Below are positions 10,610 through 19,366 of a stretch of DNA of 64,000 bases, piece after piece (the stretch's first letter is position 1; every line of letters begins with the position of its first letter). A program made the translations under genes and the position numbers. The notes under the pieces are model-generated. The model saw only the letters and a list, made by a program, of their open reading frames with translations. It searched no databases and was not told where the DNA came from. The stretch lies in assembly GCF_001590905.1 (NCBI RefSeq), contig NZ_BCTT01000019.1, positions 108,196 to 172,195 on the forward strand, in the 5' to 3' direction. The stretch is from Serratia grimesii NBRC 13537 (GTDB taxonomy: Bacteria; Pseudomonadota; Gammaproteobacteria; Enterobacterales; Enterobacteriaceae).

Positions 10610-10669
10610 TTGGCCGCTGAGCTACAACTCGAAATCCATAGAGTATTGGCATGGCTCAAGCATAGAACC

Positions 10670-12175
10670 TTAACCCAACGTCGGCATACTGTATTCAGAC
10701 ACCGTCTGCTGCCCCGTTGGCCAGCGAGCAGTGGCCGTTTTCATGCGGGTATAGAAGCGCACGCCGTCAGTACCATGAACGTTCAACGCCCCAAACACCG
10801 AGCGCTTCCAGCCACCGAAGCTGTGAAATGCCATAGGAACCGGTACCGGCACGTTAACCCCGACCATACCAGCCTGTACTTCTTGCACAAACTGACGTGC
10901 ATAGTGGCCGTTACTGGTAAAGATAGCGCTGCCATTGCCAAATTCATGGCTGTTTACCGTATCGATCGCCGTTTGGTAATCCGGTACGCGGACAATGCCC
11001 AGCACCGGTCCGAAGATCTCTTCGCGGTAGATACGCATGTTCGGTTTGACGTGGTCGAACAGGGTGCCACCAACATAGTAGCCATCCGGGTAGCCCGACA
11101 CTTGATAATTGCGGCCATCGGCGACCAGCGTTGCGCCCTCTTCGACGCCCAGATCGATATAACCCAAAACCTTCTTCTGGTGCGCTGAGGAAACCAAAGG
11201 CCCCATTTCGTTTTCTTCACCGCCATGCTGAATCCCAGGGCCAACGCGCAATTGAGCGATCAAGGGTTTCAATCTGGCAATGAGTTTATCGGCCGTGTCA
11301 TCACCGACGACCACGGCAACGGGCAACGCCATGCAACGCTCACCGGCAGAGCCAAATGCGCCGCCCATCAGGGCATTGACTGTCGCATCCAAGTCGGCAT
11401 CCGGCATAATGATGGCCTGGTTTTTTGCGGCACCGAAGGCTTGTACCCGCTTGCCGTGGGCGCTGGCCGTCGTATAGATATGTTCTGCCACTGCCGACGA
11501 ACCTACAAAGCTTACTGCCTGAATGTACGGGTCGGTGCACAGCTGCGCGGCGTCTTCGTTAGCGCAATGCACGACGTTGAACACGCCGTCCGGCAGGCCT
11601 GCCTCCTTCAGCAATTCCGCCATCCGTACCGATGCCGAAGGCACTAATGCCGGTGGCTTAAGGACGAAAGTATTGCCGCAAGCCAACGCAATAGGGAACA
11701 TCCACATCGGTACCATTGCCGGGAAATTGAACGGGGTAATACCCGCCACCACACCCAACGGCTGCATCAGCGAGAAACTGTCCACGCCGCTGCCAACATC
11801 CGCTGAATATTCGCCTTTAATCAAATGCGGAATACCACAGGCAAACTCAACCACTTCAATCCCACGGGTCAGCTCACCCAAGGCATCAGAATAGACCTTG
11901 CCGTGCTCACTGACGATCAACGCCGCCAGTTCGTCACGATGCTGTTCCAGCAGCGCCTTAAAATTGAACATGATGCGCGCACGGCGTAACGGTGTAGTGC
12001 GTGACCAATCGGCAAACGCCTGGTGGGCCACATCAATGGCCTGCTTTACCTCGGCGGCGGTGCTTTGCGTGACCCGACGTTCAACCTGCCCAGTAGCCGG
12101 GTTATGCACGTCGACGGTTTGATTGCTGCTGCTCAGGCACACCTGCCCGCCAATAAAGTTACCCACGGTTTTCAT
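10670..12175 (-). CDS. iolA: CoA-acylating methylmalonate-semialdehyde dehydrogenase IolA
   Basis: The enzyme oxidises malonate semialdehyde (and methylmalonate semialdehyde) to acetyl-CoA or propionyl-CoA with NAD+ and CoA, the last step of inositol catabolism. It is an aldehyde dehydrogenase: GITPFNFPAMVPMW, the NAD-binding SFVGSSAV and the catalytic Cys in GSAGERCMALPVAV are visible. The start MKTVGNFIGGQ at 12175 follows GAGGG by about 7 bases, giving 501 residues; the frame from 12247 adds an unlikely Arg-rich leader. It is divergent from iolT. Confidence 0.95.
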   Translation of the reverse strand: MKTVGNFIGGQVCLSSSNQTVDVHNPATGQVERRVTQSTAAEVKQAIDVAHQAFADWSRTTPLRRARIMFNFKALLEQHRDELAALIVSEHGKVYSDALGELTRGIEVVEFACGIPHLIKGEYSADVGSGVDSFSLMQPLGVVAGITPFNFPAMVPMWMFPIALACGNTFVLKPPALVPSASVRMAELLKEAGLPDGVFNVVHCANEDAAQLCTDPYIQAVSFVGSSAVAEHIYTTASAHGKRVQAFGAAKNQAIIMPDADLDATVNALMGGAFGSAGERCMALPVAVVVGDDTADKLIARLKPLIAQLRVGPGIQHGGEENEMGPLVSSAHQKKVLGYIDLGVEEGATLVADGRNYQVSGYPDGYYVGGTLFDHVKPNMRIYREEIFGPVLGIVRVPDYQTAIDTVNSHEFGNGSAIFTSNGHYARQFVQEVQAGMVGVNVPVPVPMAFHSFGGWKRSVFGALNVHGTDGVRFYTRMKTATARWPTGQQTVSEYSMPTLG

Positions 12176-12738
12176 GTCTCGCCCTCTTTTAAGTCTGCTG
12201 TCGCCGGACAGTGTGCGCAGTACCGCACGCCGTAGCGTTTTCATCACACCGCTTACCGGGTTATACCCATAAGCAGGCTAAATCCTGACCTGATGAAGCA
12301 AACTCTATTTCATTGAAAAAAAAGTTTCAAATAAATTATTTTAGAAAATTTGTTTTTAGTGCGAGAGGTCGCAGTTTTGCCAGATCATTAGCAAGACGAT
12401 TACATTTCAGGAAAAAACCTGTGATTTCACCTATTCGTATTGCCGTGGTGATTAGCCCTGACTTTTATACAGAAATAGGCACTCTAGTCGGCAATACGCT
12501 GAAAACTGTTGCTCAAAGATGGCACTGCATCGCTTGTAGGGTGTTTGCGTTTTTTTTTGAACTGGATCTAAAAATCAATATTTCATTATTCACTAATTAT
12601 GAAATAAATGTTCTTGTTTAGAGAAGAAGCATTCAAATATCACCGCCTTAATGACAGGCACGGTTCACACCCTTCCGCCTCCCTCTTCCCTACAACCTAC
12701 TGCGCGGGTGGAAGCCAGGATAAAAATCGGAGCAACAC
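12176..12738. promoter_or_regulatory. Divergent iolA/iolT regulatory region
   Basis: This 563-bp spacer is AT-rich and contains the promoters of iolA (minus) and iolT (plus). It holds a perfect TTGAAA-N6-TTTCAA dyad (own entry) and a CAGG-N6-CCTG dyad near 12411-12424. A 102-codon plus frame at 12313-12621 begins inside the dyad, has no recognisable ribosome site and shows no family; I do not call it a gene. Confidence 0.65.
12313..12330. promoter_or_regulatory. Candidate IolR operator, TTGAAA-N6-TTTCAA
   Basis: A perfect dyad with 6-bp arms and an A-rich 6-base spacer lies about 140 bp upstream of the iolA start. It shares core and spacing with the dyad at 6353-6372. The link to IolR is inferred. 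Confidence 0.5.
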
Positions 12739-14166
12739 ATGTCATATCAGCGTAAGCATAATACCGGGTACATATTGCGAATTTGCGGCATTGCGGCACT
12801 TGGCGGCATTCTGTTCGGTTACGATACCGCCGTGATCTCCGGCGCAATCGAAGCGCTAAAAGCCTATTTTGATCTCAGCCCGGTCGAAACCGGCTGGGCG
12901 GTCTCTAACGTGGTCATCGGTTGTGTGGTCGGGGCTTTTGGTGCCGGGCCGCTGGCCGCGCGCTATGGCCGGAAAAAAGCCTTGATGCTGGCAGCAGTGC
13001 TGTTCACCATTTCGGCAATTGGTGCGGCTCTGGCTGCCACCTTCAGCTGGTTTGTGATTTACCGCATTATCGGTGGTTTGGCCGTCGGTATCGCCGCCAC
13101 GGTTTCCCCAATGTACATGTCGGAAGTCTCTCCAAAAGACATGCGTGGTCGTGCGCTCAGCATGCAGCAATTTGCCATCGTGTTTGGCCAGATCGTAATT
13201 TTCTACGTTAACTTCAAAATCGCCAGCATCGCCAGTGAAGCCTGGTTGGTAGAAATGGGCTGGCGCTGGATGATCGGCTCAGAAGTCATCCCGTGTATTT
13301 TGTTCTTGATGTTGGTGTTTATCATTCCAGAATCGCCACGCTGGAGTGTCATGGTTGGTCGTGACGATCAGGCTTTGGCCATGTTGACCAAAATATCCAA
13401 TGCCACCCATGCGCAAAAGTTGTTGTTGGAAATCAAAGATTCACTGCATCAAGACCAGAAGCAACATCAACAGAAGCTGAGCTACGGTGACGTACGGGTA
13501 CGTTTCATTCTGTTTGTTGGCTGCATGATCGCCATGTTGCAGCAGGTCACCGGCGTTAACGTAATGATGTATTACGCACCGATGGTGCTAAAAACCGTCA
13601 CCGAAAATGCCCAGGAAGCGCTATTCCAAACCATTTGGATCGGTGTACTGCAATTGGTTGGCTCTGTGATCGGTGCCATGCTGATGGATCGCATCGGTCG
13701 TATCCCACTGATGCGTTACGGCACTCTCGGCGCTATCGCCGGGTTGCTGATCACCTCTTACGCGCTCTACACACAAGCCACCGGCTATTTCGCCTTGTTC
13801 GGCATGCTGTTCTTTATGGTGTTCTACGCGCTGTCATGGGGTGTGGGTGCATGGGTATTGGTATCAGAAATCTTCCCTAACCGTATGCGCGCGCAGGGTA
13901 TGAGCATCGCCGTCGGTTGTATGTGGCTGGCCAACTTTGTCGTGTCACAGACCTTCCCGATGATCAACGACAATCCTTACCTATTCTCGAGCTTCCACGG
14001 CGCCTTCCCGATGTGGATCTTCGCCGCCTGCTGCCTGTTCAGCTACTGGTTTATTGGCCGCTATATTCCTGAAACTAAAGGTGTATCGCTGGAAAAAATG
14101 GAAGACGTGGTGATGGCAAAACGCTATCGCCAAGCACAACCCGAAACACAACGCACGCCGCTTTAA
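12739..14166 (+). CDS. iolT: myo-inositol transporter IolT (MFS sugar porter)
   Basis: The protein is a 12-helix major-facilitator sugar porter of 475 residues. Diagnostic motifs are GYDTAVISGA in helix 1, the loop motif ARYGRKKALM, PESPRWSVMVGR at the end of helix 6, QQVTGVNVMMYYAP in helix 7, and PETKGVSLEKME at the C-terminus. It probably imports myo-inositol with protons across the inner membrane. It starts an operon with iolI and diverges from iolA; no other inositol importer is seen in the cluster. Confidence 0.88.
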   Translation: MSYQRKHNTGYILRICGIAALGGILFGYDTAVISGAIEALKAYFDLSPVETGWAVSNVVIGCVVGAFGAGPLAARYGRKKALMLAAVLFTISAIGAALAATFSWFVIYRIIGGLAVGIAATVSPMYMSEVSPKDMRGRALSMQQFAIVFGQIVIFYVNFKIASIASEAWLVEMGWRWMIGSEVIPCILFLMLVFIIPESPRWSVMVGRDDQALAMLTKISNATHAQKLLLEIKDSLHQDQKQHQQKLSYGDVRVRFILFVGCMIAMLQQVTGVNVMMYYAPMVLKTVTENAQEALFQTIWIGVLQLVGSVIGAMLMDRIGRIPLMRYGTLGAIAGLLITSYALYTQATGYFALFGMLFFMVFYALSWGVGAWVLVSEIFPNRMRAQGMSIAVGCMWLANFVVSQTFPMINDNPYLFSSFHGAFPMWIFAACCLFSYWFIGRYIPETKGVSLEKMEDVVMAKRYRQAQPETQRTPL

Positions 14167-14212
14167 GTCGGTGAATCTTAGGTTTTCTCAACCTTCTCAG
14201 GAGTAATGCATC

Positions 14213-15049
14213 ATGACCATTGCGCCAGACCGTTTTTGCATCAACCGCAAGATCGCGCCAAATCTCGATTTGGCACAATTTTTCAGCCTGGTGAAAAAGT
14301 GTGGGCTCAGTAAAGTAGAGCTGCGCAACGATATGCCGAGCGGCAAGGTGACCGATAACCTGAGCAACGAACAATTAAATGCGTTGGCAGCAGAATACGG
14401 TATCGACATTATCACGATTAATGCCCTCGGCATGTTCAACCTACTGGACGATCAGGTCACGTTGCTGAAAAACGCCGAGGCACTGTTGTCACAAGCTCAG
14501 GCTATTCATAGCAAGGCATTGGTGCTGTGTCCGCATTGCAGTGCAGGCGATTCACGCAGCGAAGAGCAGAAAAAAACAGATACATTGGCAGCCCTGAAGC
14601 TACTGGCACCACTGTTCACGAAATACGGCGTGCAGGGTTATGTAGAACCACTGGGGTTCGGCATCAGTTCTCTGCGCTCATCGTTGCTGACACAGTCCCT
14701 CATTCGTGATTCCGGCGCACCGTACAAAATCGTGCTGGATACCTTCCACCATTATTTGAGCGATGTCGCACAGCCTGAGTTTGATGCGCAAATTCAGATC
14801 GACGGTATTGGTTTAGTGCACCTTTCCGGAGTGGAGGATCCACAAGCCAAAAACACGTTAAGCGACGAAGAACGTATCATGTTGAGTGACAAAGACAGAC
14901 TGGAAAGCAAAAAACAGGTGCAGAATTTGGAACGCCTCGGCTACACCGGCATTTATGCCTTTGAGCCATTCTCTTCACAACTGGACAGCTGGTCAGAGGC
15001 GGATATTGAACGTGAAATCCGCCAAAGTATCGCCCTGCTGCAAGGGTAA
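14213..15049 (+). CDS. iolI: 2-keto-myo-inositol isomerase IolI
   Basis: This TIM-barrel protein of the xylose-isomerase-like superfamily interconverts 2-keto-myo-inositol and 1-keto-D-chiro-inositol, allowing use of other inositol stereoisomers. Typical segments are FCINRKIAPNLDLAQFF at the N-terminus, the metal-site region GYVEPLGF, VLDTFHHYLS and a final YAFEPFS. It has 278 residues. It lies 46 bases after iolT, preceded by an AGGAG site, and is followed by a palindromic repeat. Confidence 0.9.
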   Translation: MTIAPDRFCINRKIAPNLDLAQFFSLVKKCGLSKVELRNDMPSGKVTDNLSNEQLNALAAEYGIDIITINALGMFNLLDDQVTLLKNAEALLSQAQAIHSKALVLCPHCSAGDSRSEEQKKTDTLAALKLLAPLFTKYGVQGYVEPLGFGISSLRSSLLTQSLIRDSGAPYKIVLDTFHHYLSDVAQPEFDAQIQIDGIGLVHLSGVEDPQAKNTLSDEERIMLSDKDRLESKKQVQNLERLGYTGIYAFEPFSSQLDSWSEADIEREIRQSIALLQG

Positions 15050-15059
15050 TGGTCGTAGC

Positions 15060-15116
15060 GTAGGGGTCGAGCATGCTCGACCCGATTTAACCGGGCGCAG
15101 CACGCTGCGCCCCTAC
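15060..15116. repeat. REP-like double palindrome after iolI
   Basis: Two 20-bp palindromes lie side by side: GGGTCGAGCATGCTCGACCC at 15064-15083 and GGGCGCAGCACGCTGCGCCC at 15093-15112, framed by GTAGGGG and CCCCTAC. The unit lies between convergent iolI and fetB and may end or stabilise both messages. Related palindromes occur at 48709-48736 and 50826-50846. Confidence 0.8.
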
Positions 15117-15132
15117 CATTAAATCATAGGCT

Positions 15133-15906
15133 CTACTTCAACGAGCTAACCACCAATTGATGACGAACATTGTAGAACTTACGATACGCCAGATAGCAGG
15201 CAATAATCGTCGACAAGCTAGCGGTAGAAAGCAGCATAAAGGTCACCATTATCTGGTACTTAATCGCTTTAACTGGATCAATACCGGCGAAGATTAAGCC
15301 GGACATCATCCCCGGCAGACTGACCAGCCCAACGGTTTTGGCCGAATCCACCGTAGGGATCAACGACGCGCGGATACTGTCACGGATCAACGCCGCCGAG
15401 GCAAACTTCGGTGAAGCTCCCAGACTGAGCATCTCCTGAATCTTTTGTTGATCGCTTTTAAAACGCTGCCCAAGGTTGTTGTAACACAGCCCGACGGCGA
15501 CCATCGCGTTACCGGCAACCATGCCGGAAATTGGAATCACCTGCATGGGAGTGAACTCGATCGAACCGGTCAGCACTAACACCACCAGCGTTAATACTGC
15601 CCCAGTGGTGATGGCAATAAACGACGTCACAAACGCATGATCGATATATTTACTGCGTTTTTTCGCGTTGTAAGCGGCGTTAACGCAGATGAACAGCACC
15701 ATCAGCACCGTAAGAATGGCGTTGTTCACATCAAAAATATATTTCAGTACATAGCCGACAATAATCAGCTGCACCACCGCCCGGGAAATGCTCCAGATAA
15801 TGTCTTTTTCCAGCGCCAGTTTTTCTTTATGGCTGATTAAAATGGCAATAATCACCAATACCATCGACAGGGCTAAGGATTCATTGCTGATGTTATGCTG
15901 ATTCAT
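15133..15906 (-). CDS. fetB: iron export ABC transporter permease FetB
   Basis: This membrane protein of the FetB (YbbM, UPF0014) family works with FetA to export iron and raise oxidative-stress resistance in E. coli. Several hydrophobic helices are visible, along with the family segment IPISGMVAGNAMVAVGL and the late GLVSLPGMMSGLIFAG. The start MNQHNIS at 15906 follows GGAGAA by about 8 bases and overlaps the fetA end by 14 bases, indicating translational coupling. The length is 257 residues. Confidence 0.9.
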   Translation of the reverse strand: MNQHNISNESLALSMVLVIIAILISHKEKLALEKDIIWSISRAVVQLIIVGYVLKYIFDVNNAILTVLMVLFICVNAAYNAKKRSKYIDHAFVTSFIAITTGAVLTLVVLVLTGSIEFTPMQVIPISGMVAGNAMVAVGLCYNNLGQRFKSDQQKIQEMLSLGASPKFASAALIRDSIRASLIPTVDSAKTVGLVSLPGMMSGLIFAGIDPVKAIKYQIMVTFMLLSTASLSTIIACYLAYRKFYNVRHQLVVSSLK

Positions 15907-16570
15907 CGGTTTTCTCCTGTGCCCGAGCGCCGTGTGCACTTAAGGTAATCACATCATCCGCATGTTTGATTTCATCTTTATCGTGTGTCACCCATAGAAC
16001 TGCGACACCCTGTTGCGCAACCAACTGATGAATAATTTCATTGACGTTACGTTTGTTATCTTCATCTAACGCGCTGGTAATTTCATCCAACAACAACACT
16101 TTGGGGGTAAACTGCAGATTACGGATCAAAGAAATACGCTGTTTCTCTCCGCCCGATAATTCGTTAACGCTTTTTTTCAGCATATTCTCCGGCAACCCGA
16201 AACGCTCCAGGTCAGACCGCATTTTTTGCTCATCCGGCTTTTGCTTACGAATCTGATAAGGCAAAGCAATATTGTCAAACACACTGTCGCCAAAAAGTGA
16301 AGGTGTTTGAAAACAGTAAGAGACCTGTTGGCGATATTCTTCCGGCGGTATATCGGTAATGGCCTTACCGGCAAAAATAATTTTTCCACGGGTCGGATCG
16401 ATCAGAGAGGAGACGATTTTAAGCAGGGTGCTTTTTCCACAACCAGACGGCCCGGTAATCAGTTTAAATTCACCCTGATTCAGGCTGAAAGAGACGGAAT
16501 CCAGAATAACCTGCTCGCCTATTTGATAATGAATATCATCCAATAACAGTAGTTCTTTGCTTTCCTTCAT
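15893..16570 (-). CDS. fetA: iron export ABC transporter ATP-binding protein FetA
   Basis: This is the ATPase partner of FetB. Walker A is GPSGCGKST, the signature is LSGGEKQRIS, and Walker B is VLLLDEITSALD, followed by the switch His in WVTHDKDE. The length of 225 residues is normal for FetA (YbbL). It is first in the fetAB operon; its promoter should lie in the 183-bp spacer that separates it from the FaeA/PapI-like gene transcribed in the same direction. Confidence 0.9.
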   Translation of the reverse strand: MKESKELLLLDDIHYQIGEQVILDSVSFSLNQGEFKLITGPSGCGKSTLLKIVSSLIDPTRGKIIFAGKAITDIPPEEYRQQVSYCFQTPSLFGDSVFDNIALPYQIRKQKPDEQKMRSDLERFGLPENMLKKSVNELSGGEKQRISLIRNLQFTPKVLLLDEITSALDEDNKRNVNEIIHQLVAQQGVAVLWVTHDKDEIKHADDVITLSAHGARAQEKTDESA

Positions 16571-16753
16571 TATAAGCCCGTATCCCTCATATCAATATTT
16601 GTACTCAGGTGACCAGTATAGGGCTTGGAAAAACACACTGGCAATGGCTGGTCATTAGTCGTAACAAAGGAGTCGGGCTGAGGAGCTGGTAGCCCCACAG
16701 CCCTATATTAATCCGCTGTGAAAGGTAGTCAAAAACACAAGGCAGGAAAGGAA

Positions 16754-17035
16754 TTACACTTTTTTTGGCGATACGCAAATATACCAGCGTAACGAGTTAT
16801 TGATACTTCGGTGGGTACAGCTCACTTTACCCTCTTTTTCCAACGCCAATAATAATGTGCGCGTGGTGTAAATATTCTCACCGCATTTATCCGCCAGTTC
16901 CCTGGTTTTAGGCCAGTGTTCCGGCTCGGGCGGATGATGCCCTCCCGCCCCAGCGGCACGTTCCATACACAGTTTTCGTAACACGTTTAGCATATGTGAC
17001 TTCCTGATTTCATATGTTATCGGCACCTTGGCCAT
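16754..17035 (-). CDS. PapI/FaeA-like fimbrial regulator
   Basis: This small protein of 93 residues carries a winged-helix domain: WPKTRELADKCGENIYTTRTLLLALEKEGKV resembles the DNA-binding core of PapI and FaeA, which act with Lrp at GATC-containing sites of pilus promoters. It has an N-terminal extension of about 40 residues compared with PapI. A perfect AAGGAG lies 6 bases before the ATG. It is third in the minus operon lipoprotein-FKBP-regulator, which diverges from the pilin operon, so it probably controls that promoter; this control is inferred. Confidence 0.75.
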   Translation of the reverse strand: MAKVPITYEIRKSHMLNVLRKLCMERAAGAGGHHPPEPEHWPKTRELADKCGENIYTTRTLLLALEKEGKVSCTHRSINNSLRWYICVSPKKV

Positions 17036-17050
17036 CGCGTTCTCCTTGAG

Positions 17051-18187
17051 TTACTTTCGTCTACTCCTGTCCTGCGGTAGCGCGTCGGCCACGCGCAGGG
17101 TGTAAATCATGGTTGCTCCCGGTGGAATAGCGGGTGGACTCCCCTTATCGCCATACGCCAGCGCAGGTGGGACCACCAGCGTAATGGACCCGTGTTTATT
17201 CAATTTGCTAATAGCTGCGCGAAACAGCGGGGGATATTTCGCTAAAGGTTGTGAGATCACTGTGCCGGCGACGTCCATATCCTTAATCACTTGTCCATCA
17301 GGCAGGCTCTCGCGCACGACAATATCGACATTGTCATCTGCGGCTATCTGACCAATACCGGCATAATCCACGCGGTAATAGAAACCGAGCGCATCCTTTT
17401 GCACCCCAGGTTGTTTGGCAAAATCGGTGAGGTAATCCTTGCCCTCCTGTCCAATAGACTGCTGCCGTTTCTGCTGAACCCGTTGAAGCGTTTCGTCTGC
17501 TGCCTGCAACGCGCTGTCAACGGCCGCATCGTCCAGTCGCGGCTTGCCCGTCAGTGTGTCCGCAATTCCCGCAAGCAAGCGTGAGCGATCGACATCGATA
17601 CCCAGCAGACGGTTCTCTTCTTGCAGTTGTAAGATGTCGCGCCCGAGCGAAACGCCAGCGGCATAGGCCTGTTTATCCAGATCGTTGGCCAGCACTGGCG
17701 ACTGTCGCAGGGCTGCCAACTGATGGTTAAGCCGCTGCAACTGCTGATCTTGCTCTGTGGCTACCCGTTGTTGCCGAGCCAGGGATGCCGCCATTGCTAT
17801 CAGCTCCGGAGGGGGTGCGATGGCCCGACGGATCCCCTTCAGCGCCGTTACCAGTGGTTTGATATCCACAGCGGGTTCCTTGGTTACCGGCATGGGAACA
17901 GAAGTCTGAGCCGCTAATTTCTGTTCAAGCAGGCTGATAGTGTCAGCCTGTTGCTGTAGGGTCTGATTCAGTGCGGCCAACCGAGCCCTCTCCCCCCCCA
18001 TTGAAGTGGTAAGTTTGGGCTTGGCGATAGCCGGTTGCCGAGACGTCGGCGGGACTTTTTCTACAACCGGTACCGCCTGCTGCTCGGCAAATTTCAACAA
18101 CGCGGGAATACCGTCATCACCCGCAACCGCGGCCTGTCCCGTTAATAACAACAGCAAAGCAGCGGCTCCTTCCGCGCACTTTCTCAT
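17051..18187 (-). CDS. Periplasmic FKBP-type peptidyl-prolyl isomerase with long coiled-coil N-terminus
   Basis: A signal peptide (residues 1-22, ending AAVA) is followed by a Pro-rich linker, a predicted coiled coil around residues 66-95, a second Gln-rich helical stretch at 135-165, an FkpA-type N-terminal dimer domain (about 172-260), and a C-terminal FKBP domain (about 265-368) with VVPPALAYGDKG and IPPGATMIYTLRV. It should catalyse proline isomerisation and act as a periplasmic chaperone. At 378 residues it is about 110 longer than E. coli FkpA. It starts 2 bases after the lipoprotein stop. The divergent pilus genes suggest its clients are fimbrial subunits; this is inferred. Confidence 0.8.
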   Translation of the reverse strand: MRKCAEGAAALLLLLTGQAAVAGDDGIPALLKFAEQQAVPVVEKVPPTSRQPAIAKPKLTTSMGGERARLAALNQTLQQQADTISLLEQKLAAQTSVPMPVTKEPAVDIKPLVTALKGIRRAIAPPPELIAMAASLARQQRVATEQDQQLQRLNHQLAALRQSPVLANDLDKQAYAAGVSLGRDILQLQEENRLLGIDVDRSRLLAGIADTLTGKPRLDDAAVDSALQAADETLQRVQQKRQQSIGQEGKDYLTDFAKQPGVQKDALGFYYRVDYAGIGQIAADDNVDIVVRESLPDGQVIKDMDVAGTVISQPLAKYPPLFRAAISKLNKHGSITLVVPPALAYGDKGSPPAIPPGATMIYTLRVADALPQDRSRRK

Positions 18188-18189
18188 AG

Positions 18190-18615
18190 CTATAAGCTCT
18201 CCACCCGGCTGGACAGATCGGACATCAACTCATGTTCAACGTCAGCGCAGAATTTCTCAGTTTTATATTTATAAAGCGCGTCTATCGCCTTACGTGTGCT
18301 TTCATCAACATTGCTACGAATACCAGCATATCCAGAAGCGTTGGTCAGCAACCCGTTAAAATAAGCAATCCGTTTCTGATAGCTTTGCGGATTAATATTC
18401 TTAAGTGAATTAACCCGCTGCTGACAGAGCGCGATACGTTGCTCATCGGTTTTTTCCTTAGGATTGTTCTGTGAAACATTTTTCACAGCAACAGTACCAA
18501 CACTGTTTTTCCCTGCACAACCTGACAACAGTAAGAAAGACATTATCAGCACAGATGTAGCGACTACAGATCGGCGCATTGAATCATTAATTATGGTAAT
18601 CATTCCGTTTATCAT
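18190..18615 (-). CDS. Small lipoprotein of the fimbrial locus, unknown function
   Basis: No family was recognised. A hydrophobic segment ends in the lipobox LLSGC, so the protein should be lipidated; Ala-Gly after the Cys favours outer-membrane sorting. The mature part is about 105 residues, hydrophilic and mostly helical, with two Cys (ALCQQR and KFCADVEHE) that could form a disulfide. Starts at 18615, 18603 and 18579 are possible; none has a strong ribosome site. It is the first gene of the minus operon with the FKBP protein and the PapI-like regulator and is divergent from the pilin operon. Confidence 0.7.
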   Translation of the reverse strand: MINGMITIINDSMRRSVVATSVLIMSFLLLSGCAGKNSVGTVAVKNVSQNNPKEKTDEQRIALCQQRVNSLKNINPQSYQKRIAYFNGLLTNASGYAGIRSNVDESTRKAIDALYKYKTEKFCADVEHELMSDLSSRVESL

Positions 18616-19366
18616 CTCTTAATTATCACTTAGGTCATTATTATGTCGCGAAGCCCTGCTAGATCTGACTGTTTCTGATTAATCCTAACGAGTTAAATAA
18701 CAAAAAATCGCAATGACTGGCGGATATTGGTAATAATCCTACCCACATTGACATTGTTATAGCTTTGTTAATCACTGAAAAGAAATTATCGTCGCAACGA
18801 TGAATAAAAGCCGCATTCCAAGCCAGTATTACTGACCTGCTTACCTTTCAAAACAAAGAGTTAACTTTTAACCTATGATTAACAGCCAGAATTCATCATC
18901 TGCTGCCTGATGGCGATATTATCAAAACAATATTGTTAATTGTAGTGTGAACACTAATTCTGGCGATCTAATATCTCGCATATTGCCATTTATATAGTCA
19001 TTTATTCTGGATAATATTTGTATACGATCTATTGATTTTCAATCATATATATTTCTTTTTCCTTTTGGTTTTATATTCTGTATTTGACTTAAATTAATAA
19101 AAGCTATTCCCAATCACGCCTATTATTTGCAAGAATAATCCCAGCAAGACGCTATGGTGATATACCTATTTTTCTTTTAAGGATTTCGATTTTACGATTT
19201 CCAAAAACTTTCGTTATTCACTCATGAATAACGGATGGTGGCGTATTGCCCAGAGCAAAAGGATCTGGCTCCAACTACGGCGTCGGCGACATGACGTTGC
19301 CGCTGTTGTGGGGGATTTAGATGTGCTGTTCTTTTTATTTAAATACTCTCTACAGGAACTTGAGAA
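18616..19366. promoter_or_regulatory. Divergent fimbrial control region with GATC sites
   Basis: This is a 751-bp AT-rich region without a convincing gene, between the lipoprotein operon (minus) and the major pilin (plus). It contains GATC at 18662, 18965, 19026 and 19262. Two of them lie in the shared heptamer CGATCTA (18964-18970 and 19025-19031), in the same orientation and 61 bp apart. Pap-type switches use two GATC boxes about 102 bp apart, so spacing differs. I found no flanking inverted repeats and no recombinase gene that would suggest a FimS-type invertible element. Confidence 0.6.

Noticed and set aside
12313..12621. A 102-codon plus-strand frame in the iolA/iolT spacer
   Set aside because: No ribosome site or family; its beginning coincides with the candidate IolR dyad, and the composition is that of AT-rich intergenic DNA.
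15060..15116. Insertion-sequence terminal repeats
   Set aside because: The palindromes have no transposase between or near them and recur as short units after other genes, which fits REP-like elements.
18616..19366. FimS-type invertible promoter for the fimbrial operon
   Set aside because: No pair of flanking inverted repeats was found and no FimB/FimE-type recombinase gene is nearby; the PapI-like gene points to a different mechanism.
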